Shown: piece by piece, positions 43,316 to 55,769 of the stretch
How the letters are laid out: each line of letters starts with the position of its first letter
Numbering within the stretch: position 1 is the stretch's first letter
Assembly: GCF_031143425.1 (NCBI RefSeq)
Contig: NC_090446.1
Coordinates: 655,547,717 to 655,611,716, forward strand
DNA: 64,000 bases
Direction: 5' to 3'
Source of the DNA: Pleurodeles waltl
Taxonomy: Eukaryota; Chordata; Amphibia; Caudata; Salamandridae
Translations under genes and position numbers: made by a program
Notes under the pieces: model-generated
What the model saw: the letters and a program-made list of their open reading frames with translations, nothing else
Databases searched by the model: none
Told to the model about the DNA's origin: nothing

Positions 43316-45400
43316 GTCTAACCACTCAGTGTGGCTTTGCGTGGCTTGTTAAACCTGATTTTAGTGTTGGGTCGCCCTTGTGCTCGGGTGCGTGACACTA
43401 GGACTACACCACACTTTGATAAATCTGGCTCTATCTTTGTCATCAGTGAATGACCGAGTACTAGCAGTTTTTTTTCATGTGGATTATTAGTAAATACTTC
43501 AATAATAATAATAATAATAATAATAATCATGCAAAAACAGCGGCACGACTTGCTTATAATGAGCTATGTTCTCTTGTGCAAAAACAGAGTGCTACCTTTC
43601 CGACGACATACTGTGCCATTACCACTTCTGGCAAGCACAGCTCTGCCAGACAGCCCTGCGGTGCACAGCTCTTATGCTGCCTGCTGTTAGGCACGTTTCC
43701 TCGGCCAAACCCAAGCGGGCAGCCACTTAGGGAAAGGCTAGAATCCAACCTCACGCTTATCATCTTGTAGCTGGCAGAAATTCAGCGACAGATTGCTTGT
43801 CAATGCAACTAAAACCCCATGGTAGAAATGCTGATTTTGGCTGTCCGAGTAAATGGCCTAATTCCGTACTATCACTGCCTTCCTGGACCACGATAGAAAA
43901 GAATGTTAAGAGGCTTTGAAACAGGCCGCAATCACCCCGCCCTGTGGTAGCGGTTCTTGGAGGGAGGCCCATGCAGCTTTGTAAAGTGGCCTCCCTGTCA
44001 GCCTATTTTCTGGTGGCTGTGTTGCCAGCATGAAAAACATGAGGCACAAGAAGAACGGTAGTCTTTCTTTAAGGATGGCTGTGAATGGTGGCAAGATGTG
44101 GCGTTCCCACGGAGCAGCAGATTGCAAGTGTCTTGAAGGTCCATCACTCTTCAAGCTGTTTCAGGGAGTACACTATGTGTGGACACGCATCAAGAGAGTC
44201 ATTCTTCATCCTGGAGTACGATCTGGGCTCAAGTTTTAACATCAGTGAGTGCTTCTTTGAATACAGGTTTCCAGCCTGTTTCTCTGTAGGGGCTTGTAAA
44301 TTAAAAGGACGATGGTGGACAGTGTGGTGTAACCAGTGTCCTCATGATCTCAAGAGAAAGAAGACAGACACAAGGGGGCTGGAGGGGAACATATATGTGC
44401 TTGGTGCCGTTGAGGAAGTACACCCTGATGTTGCAAACAATGGCAGACATACTAGTAAATGGGGAGTAAGGGTCAAATAAGCTTGGGAGACACCCAGTGC
44501 AGATGCATAAGAGGTGGTTCTCCATTGTAGGAATGTCTAGCATGATATGTGTTTAGGGTGTAAACCCCCCCCACCCCAAATAAATGCATTCTTGGCATGT
44601 GAGTTGGGTCTGGGGGCCATGGGAAGGTTCTTCTATGTATTTGATGATTTTTCTGATCACCCTTGTTTGACTGAAAGGTTTTAACTTGTTATATTTGTTA
44701 GGACCCTAGAAGGAAATCCATTTAATGCAAAAGTGCAGTCAACCTGTTCCTCATGAGAAGAGTGTATCCCAAATCCTGGTCACCCTTCGCATACTGTTTT
44801 TAGTTGGGAAATTTTCAATTCACCCTCTCGCCCCCCCCCCTCCCGAAACTGGCTAAGCTATGGTCCTGATTAGGCTAAAGACATTTTGAAAAGTAAATCA
44901 GTTCCAACTGGAGCATTTTAAAGCATAATGTTGACCTAAATTGAAAGAAATTCCAGTGTCCTAAAGAGGCACCAATTAAATGCCCCTATAGTTTTGTGGT
45001 GTGCCCGGCCTGTCTTACTTTCTGTAGGAACATTGGGTTTCTCAATTCCTAAGAAAACGTTAAAACGATGGTTGAAAATAATACCTTTTTTACAGTTGGT
45101 TTACTGGATAGTCAACATCATATGTACTGTAAATTTCCAAAATGTTTATAGCGGATTTCTTCCACTTAATGATTCCTTTTTGTGCAAACCTTTTTATTGT
45201 CAGTTCAATAACACATACGTATGTATCACACAATTCAGAAATATTTTTTTCTTTTTATTTTACATATAAAGAAAGAGTGGTTTGTACATTAGACATCAGT
45301 ATGAACAACAATTCTCATTATCAACATTTCAATTAGATTCTCAACCATATCTTTTGACAAATTTCACAATTCTAGGCCACATACAGCACAGCTAGACTCA
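43316..45400. other. No recognisable gene; (AAT)n microsatellite
   Basis: An (AAT)n run lies at about 43500-43527 and C-homopolymer patches near 44563 and 44829. Plus-strand open frames at 44030-44480 resemble nothing I know. Confidence 0.45.
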
Positions 45401-45713
45401 GTTTACAGCAGTGGTCTCCAAACTTTTTAATGCCGCGCCCCCCCAGTTGAAAAATAAAAATCATTGGGCTCCACCTCAGAATTTTTCACAATTATTTTAT
45501 AAAGATGGCAATGTTTAAATATGTCTAGACCTATTTAAACATTGCAGTTAAGTACTGTTACCTTTTTAGAATGCAATAACAAGCTTCTGCTTAAAACAAA
45601 GGCCTGTTATCTGTGTAATGCTTCTTTTGGTCAGAGTCTGGTGCCCCCCCTGGGATCACATGAGGCCCCCCTAAGGGGGCCCGCCCCCCAGTTTGAAGAC
45701 CTCTGGTTTACAG
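45401..45713. mobile_element. hAT (Charlie-like) MITE 45409-45705 with perfect 8-bp duplications
   Basis: Inverted ends CAGTGGTCTCCAAAC and GTTTGAAGACCTCTG enclose 297 bp. GTTTACAG at 45401-45408 is repeated exactly at 45706-45713. The end CAGTGGTCTCCAAACTTTTT is typical of widespread vertebrate hAT-Charlie MITEs. Interior non-coding with C-rich subterminal blocks. Confidence 0.92.
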
Positions 45714-46874
45714 GCTCACATGATCAGACAGCGAACCATTTACATTCCTTATAGATCCAAAGTGCAAAGAAAGCAGTAACAATGATCTTAAAAATAAATT
45801 ATCATATGGATGATGAAATCCTGTGATGCAATTTATGAGCTACCACATAAAGGAGTTCGTGCCCTCTGGTTCTAGGGAACCAAAATCAGCAATAAACCTC
45901 TTAAACTCAACCTGTGTTAGTTCTGAAATCCCAGCTTTAAATATACTTAAAAATATCAGGCGTTTGTCCAAAACACTAGTTTGAGAGTTTCTGAAACCAT
46001 TTACATTTCTACATGAAATTTGCATACCTAATTTTCGATTGAAAAGGCTGTGTTTCTCACACATCGGTGGGTCTGTCATTATTGAAGGAAGGAAATAGTA
46101 TTTTGTTTTACAATACCATGTTTTCATTTATTTACTTCACACCCCTACCACTTTCACCTAAATCTGATATATGCTGCTGTCACGCGTGGACAGATTCTGC
46201 TTTGTTATGGAATTTATCATCACCAAATGTCTACCTACAACCAGGATTTTAACCAAAGCCACAGTAGGCATAGCCAGAAAATGTGACAGATGCCTGTCTT
46301 TTGTAATGGGCTGGTCACTATTACTCAGGAATAGGCAGTGTGTGTCCTGAATGCTCACATATATTACCTAAAGGCGATAGCTATACTTGGAATAGTCATT
46401 ATTTTGCCAACAATGCCCACAAGTATGTCACTAATGTACCCACATATCATCATCATCATATTCCTAAGGAAGCCTAGAAATATGTCACTGTTATATGCCA
46501 CTGATGAGCCATCATTGTGTCTGTGATTGCCAGCATGTTACCAAGAATGACCATGATATTTCAATGATCCATGACTGTTAGGTCACAGAGCGTAACAGTT
46601 CACCAAAAATATCTACAATATGTTACTGATGAGCAACCCTTAAGCGTAGGGATAGCCTGCATGTCAGCAAGAATGCCCAGAAATACACTGAGGGCCAGAA
46701 TCATTCAGAATGGCCAGCACGTTGCTTATAGTGGTCACACTATGTCAACAGTGGGTCCCGTTTGGCACAGGCCAGCACCCTGGCTCCTCATTGAAGATAT
46801 GAGCACACATTCACATGCTCACTTATGCACAATCACACACACTCATGTGCATATACACGTACACATGCTTGCTC
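45714..46874. other. No recognisable gene; weak degenerate tandem pattern
   Basis: From about 46370 to 46730 words such as ATGTCACTAATG, TGTTACCAAGAATG and TGTTACTGATGAGC recur at irregular 60-90 bp spacing, suggesting an old degenerate tandem repeat. Confidence 0.35.
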
Positions 46875-47143
46875 AGAGCAGGTGTTAAAGTCGGGCTTCC
46901 ATTATGTATAATGGACTTCTATGTATTCTGCAGGAGTAGCACCATTATTTTGGTGCTACTCCTGCAGAGTTCATCAATAGCATCAATAAAAATGACACTA
47001 TTGTCCCCTGCCCTGCGCCATGGTGTGCCGTATCTTAGATAGGGCACACACATGGTGGCAGTAGGGAGGTGCAAAGGGGCACTAGGAAAGTGGCGCTGCA
47101 CTATGTGCAGTGGTACTTTACTTAAATATACCCCTTAATATCT
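46875..47143. mobile_element. Non-autonomous DNA element fragment, relative of 22810-23331
   Basis: Begins with GCTCAGAGCAGGTGTTAAAG, found in the two relatives. Contains the hairpin GCAGGAGTAGCACCA-TTATTT-TGGTGCTACTCCTGC at about 46930-46965 and ends ...TTACTTAAATATACCCC. Left end truncated. Confidence 0.5.
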
Positions 47144-48589
47144 TGGCCTTCGCTAACATTCAACAGGTCAAACCTGTCTGAATTTAACAGGGGAAAATGA
47201 TTTACTCTACCATGCAGATTTTGGAGTGGTAAGCAGCTAAATCTGCATGTTATTTACCAACAGCTTGTGTTAGGTGTTAGTAATTGCATCCATTAAATAG
47301 CACACCCTGCAATATTGTATTTTTATGACGTGCAATAAATAGCACCTTGATTCCAACAAACTCAGAATCAGGACCTTAGAATTTTGAGTAACAGTAAAAA
47401 TGACTTTTTAAGGTGAAGCCTATGAGATAGTGCATTTGCAGTCCTTTATGAGGCATATTGTGGCTTACCAAGAACATCAAAGGGGCTTGCATATCATTGG
47501 TTGCTTTTCCTTTCACTGTCATTTGCCTGCTTCTTATTCATTTTACAGCTTGTCAATCTTGTGTTTGCCTCTTCCATGGCGCATTGCCTCTTTACCATCT
47601 CTTTAAGTGCCTTGCTTCTCTGCTGCCACTGCTTTGTTTTCAAACAATATTTTTGTGTTAAGCACTTCATAAGAGAGGATGTATTTTCTAGCTGGCTCTT
47701 TCGTGCACTTCACTCCCACTGCACTCGTGCTGCTCTCCGTTGCCTGAGTGTTTCTACCCGTCGCTGCCCTGTTATGCTCTTCTGAGTGCTTCTCCCCATT
47801 ACCTTAACCTCTGTGTTGCTTCCATCAACTTCACTCTCCTTCTTTCTCCCTATTGTTTCTCCCTCCACCCATTTCTTCTGTGTTGCTTTTCACAAAACTC
47901 CTGTGTTCCTTCCTCATATCCTCCTTGTGTAGACGCTGTCTTTCTCCCACCCTCCACTTTATTACTTACACATTCCCCCTACTCTAATCAACTTGCTTCT
48001 GCTTTCCATTTTACTGCCTCATGTTGTATCCAACTGACCATTGCTTCTCTACCCCTCCAGCCTGCTTTAAAAATGCTTTTGTGTATTCTATTTTCTTTTT
48101 AGTTAGAGATACAACTCGATTACTAACAGGAAATTAAACACCTGTGTGTGAATGCATAGTGTGAGTGGCCACAAATGACTTGAGCGATTGTATCAAAGTT
48201 TTTTTTTTTAAAGTTAAAACTCATTGGCTAAGCCTATGCCTATTTGCTTTTCCGATGTTTGCCTAAATTATGATGTCTTAGTGTATTATCAGATAACTTT
48301 CAATAACAATACTTAGACTTTTTGGGTCAAGTCAGTCTCAATAGGTCTTCTCTGGCTGGGTTTTCCCTGAAGAGTTGATAGCTTGTCCACCTCTAGCGTT
48401 ACATGTTGGTGAACAGAAATAGGACATAACAGGCATAAACAAAGAGGCAGGTAAACACTTTTAAGGTTAGAATTAAAGGTAACAGCATTAAAATCAAATA
48501 TGGAGACACATCAGATGCAAATTTCACATAGCAAGTGTGCTTAGGCACAAGGAATATGTACACTGCTTGCACGCACAGAGAACATGATA
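47144..48589. other. No recognisable gene; pyrimidine-rich tract 47500-48100
   Basis: Plus strand 47500-48100 is strongly C/T-biased with recurring TGTGTTGCTTY and TTCTCCC words, without a clean period. No coding domain was found despite several open frames. Confidence 0.45.
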
Positions 48590-48732
48590 ATATTTATACT
48601 TTTTTAGCGCCGCATTTGCGTCGTTTTTGACGTAAAATCGGCGCAAACAGAAAATACAATGCTATTTTGTAAGTTTGCGCCGATTTTGCGTCAAAAAACT
48701 ACGCAAATGCGGCGCTAAAAAAGTATAAATAT
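48590..48732. mobile_element. Palindromic Harbinger-type MITE
   Basis: Two arms of about 60 bp (48590-48648 and 48673-48732) are near-perfect reverse complements around a ~24-bp loop. The outer end ATATTTATACTTTTTTAGCG matches the terminus of the large Harbinger-type element at 57704 (ATATTTATACTTTTTGACGC). The right flank still reads TATGGGC, and the left flank is mutated. It can fold into one long hairpin. Confidence 0.88.
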
Positions 48733-48739
48733 GGGCTTC

Positions 48740-49533
48740 TAGTGGCAGGATGTAGGCTAGGAGTATGGGAACAAGGGATGGCCTGTAGTTTGAGATGCTA
48801 ATTCTAGGGGTTAACAATATTTAGTGGGCAAGGTTACACGCAGAACAAGAACAAGGAGAGAAGAAAAGTGTGGATTCATCAAATACCCAAGTGGAGTTTA
48901 GAAAGATCCAAAAGAGACTCAGTAAAAGGTGTCCACAAATGGGGGGGTTCAAGACGAAGGAAAATACAAGGTTTAGCTATCAGCACATTGGATTACACCT
49001 GATGACTGCCATGAAAGAAACGATTTGTACATGGCTTCCAGCAGATCTTCAAAGTGTTACACAGGTAGGTAGAATTTCAGTAGGGTCAACGAAGGAACGG
49101 GATCTTTTTTATGGATCAAAGGTGCTAGAAACTGTTAAGAAATGGATGACAACATCTCTGATATATACCACTGCTTACTCTGCGAAGTAGAGCAGCACTA
49201 TTTAAACGCTAACACGCTATATAGAAAATACGTAAATTCTGAAGTACATCTAGGCCCACCATGACAAAAAGGTGATTTCTTCCATGAGTGAAACACTGTT
49301 GATGTTTATTTAATTGATATCATGTTTGTAGTTCAATTGGGATCCATCACACCAATGAATTACCGAAGGCAGCCCTTTGTGGCACATCATGTCACCACGT
49401 AAATAATAGTCCTTTTCAATCACACCCCACCAAGAAAGGTGTTGGTTTTTAAACAAGGAATACATATTCCTCAGGAGAGGCACTATAGGCCTATAACAAA
49501 AGGATTGGATAGGTATAATTCTCCATGTTTTGA
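48740..49533 (+). other. Unassigned, possibly L1-like ORF2 sequence
   Basis: Between the MITE and a better supported L1 ORF2 C-terminal piece. The open stretch at 48870-49190 has no motif I can name. Could be earlier ORF2 sequence of the same fragment. Confidence 0.3.
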
Positions 49534-49990
49534 ATGAAAAACACAACAGTGCAATACTACAGCTTTGTAAAACAAGGGGGCATGGACAAATGGTTGAGCG
49601 AAGTGGGAAAGGAATCATACACACTCGCAAACTGGACAGATCAAATGCGTGGCTGGATTATTCAAAGTATCTATAAAGTGCTTCAAACTACAGTTAGGAA
49701 ACTGGAACAAAAATACCTTGATTATTCGGAGACACTGGGTGTGCTCGTTGAGGGCAGAGAAAACAGGCAAGTTCAAAGGCTGTGGTAACTTCATTGCAAA
49801 ACGTACATAGCTAAAGCACATGATTAATGTTATAAAGTGGCACCAAAGAGACACTCAATTTATAGAGATTCTTATAATGTAGGGTACTTAAGGGCACCTG
49901 CACAGTGAAATTAAGAGATATTTGAGGCATAACATAGGACATTATATAGAGATGATGGGGCATGGATGGATTGGATCTTTCACATAATCT
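49534..49990 (+). pseudogene. L1/Tx1-like ORF2 C-terminal fragment
   Basis: Plus-strand reading resembles the post-RT part of L1 ORF2: a helical stretch (IQSIYKVLQTTVRKLEQKY), a LxVEGRENRQVQRLW block corresponding to the usual EEW...-W segment, then KTYIAKAHD-CYKVAP, and a degraded Cys-rich end. It precedes RT sequence of another L1 piece instead of following one, so it is a separate insertion or a rearranged segment. Stops are present. Confidence 0.5.
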
Positions 49991-50039
49991 GTAAGAAGTG
50001 TTGATGTAGGTAGAACTACCTGATGAAGCAGAGGCTTTA

Positions 50040-50149
50040 GTTGGAGACCTTACTGATCAGGATGTTAGGGTGGAGGCCAGGGGAAACTTTCTGGACCCCG
50101 ATAGCATGCCCATACAATTCTACAGCCAATATGTCTCACTGTTAGCTCC
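50040..50149 (+). pseudogene. L1-like RT, N-terminal part
   Basis: Reads LDPDSMPIQFYSQYVSLLAP, matching the position of the GPDGxPxEFYK...LxP segment of L1 RTs. It continues in frame across the LTR insertion as VLVELHN at 53108. Confidence 0.7.
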
Positions 50150-53102
50150 TGGTTTGTAGTGGGTACCAAAGGTACTTACACCTTATACCAGGTCCAGCTA
50201 TTCCTTATTAGTGAAATGTAGTCAGTGTCTATAAGCCACGCTGTCTAGAGGTAGCTGTAGGCAGAGCAGCCAAGGCTGAACAAGGAGACATGCAAAGTTC
50301 TTGCAATACCACTCTAGTCACACAGTGCTTACACACATGAAAGACAATACTCAGTGTTACAAAAAAAGGCACTTTATTTTAGTCACCCAATGACAAAAAT
50401 ACTTTGTAAGCTATACTCCCTTAGGAGGTAAGTACATCACACAATATATACGCTAGTAACCAGAAACAGGTAAGTACACAGTAAGAAAACAGTGCAAATA
50501 GTGAAAATCACAATAGGTTGCAATGGGCCTGGGGGAACACAAACCATACACTAAAATAGTGTAATGGGAAAGTCGGTTCCCCACCTAGGGAAGTATAGTG
50601 TGTAGAGGGGCGCTGGGATTATAAGAAAACACCAAAGGCAAGTAAAATACCTCCCCCCCAAAGCCTAGGAAAGCAGGATTAAAACAAACCAAGTTTCCTA
50701 AAACACACTAGAAGTCGTGATAAAAGATAATGCAAGAACCAGAAGAGACTGCAAGACACCAATGATGGATTCCTGGACCTGAAGACCTGAGGAAGAAGGG
50801 AACCAGGTCCAAGTAGCACTGAAGAGTCCAGGGAGAACAGGAGCCATTGCTAACCCGGTTGAAGGTGCAAAAGTGGATCCACTCGTGAGAAGACAAAGTC
50901 CGTATTGCACCAAAGAAGACAAATGTGGGCTCCTGGTTGGTGCAGAAGATGTCCCATGCTGGATGGATGAATGCAGTCTGGTTTGCTTTGCTGGATTCCA
51001 CCAACAAATGGAATGTTAAATGCAAAGCTTGTGGTTAGCAGAAAATGGTGCTGCCCGGGACCAGGAGGGACCTGGTGTCCTCTTCCTGGGAGCGGGAGGC
51101 GGAGGGGTCTCTCAGCAACTCATAGAGCCCTCCGAAGACCATGCAGTGTGCACAGGAGTCCCACAGCATGAGGACAAAGGAAGTGCAAATGGAGGCCCAC
51201 ACAGCACAACACAAAGGATTCCCACGCTGCCGGAGAACAACTCAGGAAGCTGTGCATCACAGGATGGAGTGCTGGGGTCTAAGCTGTGCTGTGCATGAAG
51301 AACTTCTTGGAAGGTTGCACACACGCCTTAGCAACTGCAAGTCACAAAGTCTATGGGGGTACTGTCTTGCGTGGGGAAACAAGCTCTTACCTCCACCAAA
51401 GTTGGACAGCTGGATGTTGGGACTGCCAGGGTCACTTTAGTCCACCACCTGTGTTGCTGGATCTACGCCTGTTGTCTTGAGAGGGGACCCAAGCCACCAG
51501 TTATCATGGCAGAGAGGTGCCTGCTGAAGCAGGGAAGTGACTCCGTCACTACACAGGAGATTCCTTCAGTTCTTCTGGTGCAGGCTGAAGGCAGGCAGTC
51601 CTAGGAGGATGCAGGACCTGGAAACTGTTGCAGTTGCTTGCAAGAGCTGAAGATACGATGTTGCAGAAGCCATCTTAGCTTCTTTGTTGCAGTTTTGTTG
51701 AGTTTATGGAGCAGTAGGTGGTTGATCCGTAGGTAGAAGATGAAGTAAAGGATGTAGAGGATTCCTGCTGGAGTCTTGCAATCCGAATCTGAAGAACACC
51801 CAGAGGAGAGACCCTAAATAGCCCTGAGAGGGGGATTGGTCACCTAACCAGGTAAGCACCTATCAGGAGGGGTCTCTGACATCACCTGCTGGCATTGGCC
51901 ACTCATATAGTCCCAGAGTTCCCTGACCATTCCCTGAAAACAAAATGGCAGAACCCAGGAACACTTTGGAGGAGCTCTGGGCACCACACCTGGGGTGGTG
52001 ATGGAGAGAGGAGTGGACACTCCTCCTTTACTTTGTCCAGTTTTGCGCCAGAGCTGGGGGTACCTGATCTGGTGTAGACATCAATATGCAAGGAGTGCAC
52101 CATCTGTGCCCTTCAAAGCATTTCCAGAGGCTCTAGGAGGATACCTCTCCCATGCCTGTAACACCTTTTTCCAAAGGAAGAGGGAGTAACACCCCTCTCC
52201 TAAAGGAAATGTATTGTTCTGCCTTCCTGGGATTTGAGGTGCTCAAGCCCCAGGAGGGCAGAAGCCTGTCTGTGAGGTGGCAGCACCTGGGGCTGCAGTG
52301 AAAACCTCAGAAGACTGGTATGACAGTACAGGGGGAGCATGGTGGAACCCCCAGACTGTATAGGATTGAGCAACTAATACTGGAATCAGAATTTGGATAC
52401 AATTCCCAGTTGGTAGACACCTTACATGGCCATATTCGGAGTTACCAGTGTGAAGCTATATTTAGGTATTGACCTATATATAGTGCACACTTATAATAGC
52501 GTCCCGCACTCATGAAGTCTGGGAAAATGGGCCTGGACGATGTGGGGGCACCTCTGCTAGTGCAGGGGTACCCTCACACAAAGGTACTATTCCCCTAGCC
52601 TTCAAGGTCTGAAGGTTAGTCATATAGGTGACCTATAATTGACCTAGTGCAGTGAAAATGGCTGTGCAATAGTGCTTACACTATTTCACTCAGGCTGCAA
52701 TGGCATTCCTGAAGAAGTGTTTGTATGAGCTCCTTATGGGTGGCAAAAGAAATGCTGCAACCCATAAGGATCTCCTGGAACCCCAATGCCCTGGGTACCT
52801 AGGTATCATATACTAGGGACTAATAAGGGGGGTTCAGTATACCAATTTGGAGTGGAATACTTGGTTACCAGTATGAAAGTACATATTTAGAACCAGAGAG
52901 AGGATAAGCACCGGAGTTCTGATTAGCAGGACTCCAGTGACACAGTCAAGCATACTGATGAAAACAGTGAAACAGACTGACATGTAGGTCACAAACCAAA
53001 GCACTGGGGTCCTGACTAGCAGGATCCCAGTGACACAGTCAACACACACTGACAAATAGGCCAAAATGGGGGTAACCATGCTAGAAAGAGGCTGCTTTCT
53101 CA
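50150..53102 (-). mobile_element. Gypsy LTR, diverged relative of family A, inserted in L1 ORF2
   Basis: On the minus strand it starts TGAGAAAGCAGCC (53102) and then runs in step with family A (GTTACCCCCATTTT, CACTGGGATCCTG, GGTTCCAGGAGATCC, CTGAGTGAAATA) to ...CACTACAAACCA (50150). About 2953 bp, similar in length to the complete family A LTR. The CRE-like octamer of family A is changed here (TGATGTCA). Flanks carry a weak 5-bp duplication (GCTCC / ACTCC). No internal region adjoins it, consistent with a solo LTR. It is older than the array at 2.6-10.6 kb judging by divergence. Confidence 0.78.
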
Positions 53103-54140
53103 GACTCCTGTATTGGTGGAATTGCATAATTGAACAAGACACAATGACCTTTTCCAACCCACCACTAGAGAAGCATTAGTCTCTACATAAACAAGGCAGA
53201 GATGTAAATGAAGTATCAGCAGATAGACCTCTTTGGATGTTCAATCCTGGTTGAAGAATATTCAGTGCTGCTTGGCTGCCAGGTTACTGCCATTAATACA
53301 AAAACGAATAGTCAGTGTCGGTTAATACCACCAAGAAACACTGCAATGAATGTAATGAGAGTAATTGAACATCTATCTCATTCTGCACTGTAATACTCGT
53401 GATCAATGTTGAAAGAGTATTTGACAACCTGCAGTGGCAACACCTTCAGAAGGAAATGGCATGAATGGGAGTAGGGAGGGGACTCAGAGAATGGACAGAA
53501 TTTCTGTACACAGACCAACAGTAAGAAGTTTGATGGGACAAGTGATTTCACAGGCCTCCAAAGTAAAAAGAGGGAGTAGGCAGGGTTAAACCTTTCTCCA
53601 CTCCTGTTTGCGAATTAACCAATGGCATGCAGAGTCAGATGGGCAGAGCAGTATAGAGGTATTATGCTTACAGATTAGGAGCATTACATATCCCTACATG
53701 CAGATAACATAATAGTGTCCTTCTGTAATGGACCCACAGACACCAAGAAAACCATAACTGGTCTAACTAGTTTTGAAGATCTGTCTGACTTGTAGGGGAA
53801 CTGGAGATAATTCTGTGCATATTCAGTGCAAGGAAGAAGAGGTAATCCCCCTATTAGGGATACTCAAATGGGAATAAAACACCTTGCACTATTTTGGGGT
53901 ACAGATATAGCACACTGAAAGGGATTTGATAGGTGGAGGTACTTGACCTGCTATGTAATCAATGTGCAGATGTGTGCAGTTTTGGAAATATCTATTGATG
54001 TCAATTGTGGGAAGAATTGTTTTTGCAAAGATGGTGGCATTCCACAGATAATTATACTTCTTTACCACACTGGCAATTGTAATTCCAAGAGGATGTCTCA
54101 AAGAAACAGATTCTATTGTTATGGAATTGAAATGTAGGAC
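53103..54140 (+). pseudogene. L1/Tx1-like reverse transcriptase, decayed
   Basis: Recognisable RT blocks in broken frames: IPPRNTAMNVMRVIEHL (the IPGRST... region before motif A), ERVFDNLQWQHLQKEMA (motif A, normally KAFDxLxW), GVGRGLREWTEFLYTD, LPLSTPVCELT-like text, and a decayed YADDI zone at about 53700 (ADNIIVSFCNG). A fragment of the tether region follows. Many stops; not functional. Confidence 0.75.
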
Positions 54141-54146
54141 TATTAA

Positions 54147-54430
54147 ACACCAGGCCCAGATTTACTAAGTGCTTGCATTGCCCTTGCTTCACACAAGGTG
54201 ACGCAAAGCAACAGAAGCCCTTAAGTCCGATTTGCTAAGCCACAGCATGAGTAAATCTAAAGTAACTCAAGGCAGCGTAAGGCGCTGCCTTGGATTACTC
54301 TGCTTTGGGAAGGCGTTCCATGGGTGGAGTGTGGGCGTTCCCTTTCATCCATCCAGGGATTTGTGCCCATTCCCATATTTACTAAGACAGTAAATTTGGG
54401 AATATGTCAAAATGCTGGGCCTGGGTAACT
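54147..54430. mobile_element. Small non-autonomous DNA element in L1-like sequence
   Basis: Starts GGCCCAGATTTACTAAGTGC and contains TGACGCAAAGCAACAGAAGC and a hairpin-like GGCAGCGTAAGGCGCTGCC. The right boundary is near CATATTTACTAAGAC or GCTGGGCC. It interrupts L1 ORF2 between RT and the middle region. Confidence 0.5.
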
Positions 54431-54432
54431 TT

Positions 54433-54924
54433 CAAAGTTCCATCTAGCTACACTGGAGGGAGGGCTGCCACCCGCTGACATGGGAAATCAATATCTTACT
54501 GCCCAGCCGCTGTGGCTGACAAGATGGGTTTCCATAACACCTCAAGAGACCATGTCCTACCTTTGCTGAAACTGGCAATGGCCCTCCTATAGCTGAGAAG
54601 GGAGTACACAAGAGCTTGAGGGCATCTAAGGGTAATAAATCACAGTGGGGCCACGGGTCTTCATAAAATGTGCACTGCTGTCTCCAGCGTGCCTGACTTT
54701 TCTTTTAAAGAGTGGCTGAAGACTCAATCCTGGGGAGGTAGGCAGAGGAGGCTAAAACATGGTTGACCTTTCAATGCCTCTTCATGGGTAGTAAAAGCTA
54801 AATAAATGAAATTACAAATACAAAGGACCTTAAATTATTAAAGTCCTGCATAGGGGGAAACATACCTGGATTTCAGGCAATTAGTGGAAGAATTTGACAT
54901 CCCACAGAGATGTTTCTAGTCCAC
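54433..54924 (+). pseudogene. L1-like ORF2, region between RT and C-terminal domain
   Basis: Ends with YLDFRQLVEEFDIPQRCF, which corresponds to the F-x-L-x-x-EFxLPxxxF segment of L1 ORF2 just before the C-terminal domain. The next residues of that segment resume after the inserted element, at 55770. Confidence 0.6.
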
Positions 54925-55769
54925 TGAGGGGCATAGTTATACTCTGTTTGCACCGGATTTGCGTCATTTATTTTACGCAAATCCGGCGAAAACTCCATAT
55001 TTATATTTTGCCTGTGGAAAACTACCTTGCATCAATGAGGTGCAAGGTAGGCTTTCCTGCACAAAAAACGACTCTAAGGCCCTAGCGCCTTATTTATCCT
55101 CCTGTGCAAAAATCACTCACGGGGGAGTATGGGTCAGAAAATGGTGCAACGCCTGCTTTGCACCATTTTTAACACCCGGGTCAGGGCAGGCATTAGGGAA
55201 CCTGCGTGCCTATTTCCATGGTGGATCACCATGGAATAAGCCCACACGTGCCCTCCCCAGGCCCCAGGGACACCCCACCCACTCCAGAGGAACAGCGGAG
55301 GATGGGGGACCCCATCCCAGGTAAGTATAGGTAAGTAAAGGTAAGTATTTTATTTTTATTTTTAAAGTACCATTGGGGACCCTAAAATGGCACTGGGTGC
55401 AATGGCCATGACCAGAAGACCCTGGTCCTCTGTGCTGGCCACTGGGGTGGTGGGCATGACTCCTGTCTTTTTTAAGACAGGACTCATGTGGTATGAATGG
55501 TTTTGTGTCAGAAAATGACTCTAGGCAGGTTTTTACTCTAACCTGCCTAACATAATTTTTTGGTGCAAACCCCCCTTATTCCATACCGCCAGCCCCAACC
55601 GGCTAACGTTATTTTTTTTTATGCTAGCCTACCCTTTGCACCGGCGTGCATCATTTCATAAATATGATGTCCGGCTGGTGCTCAGAAATTTTGCGTGCCG
55701 GTGCTATACTTTTTGGTGCAAAACTGTGTTGGTGCAGTTTTGCACCAAAAAGTATAAATCAGGGCCTGA
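54925..55769. mobile_element. Harbinger-type non-autonomous element (54928-55766) with TGA duplications
   Basis: TGA at 54925-54927 and 55767-55769. Ends GGGGCATAGTTATACTCTG and ...AGTATAAATCAGGGCC. Subterminal hairpins occur on both sides: GCACCGGATTTGCGT...ACGCAAATCCGGCG on the left, and TTTTTGGTGCAAAACTG-TGTTGGTG-CAGTTTTGCACCAAAAA on the right. A splice-donor-like series CAGGTAAGTATAGGTAAGTA lies near 55318-55345. Removing the element restores L1 ORF2 order. No transposase. Confidence 0.85.

Noticed and set aside
44030..44480. Overlapping plus-strand frames with Cys/Trp-rich text considered as a small gene.
   Set aside because: No start context, no family match I recognise and no supporting neighbours.
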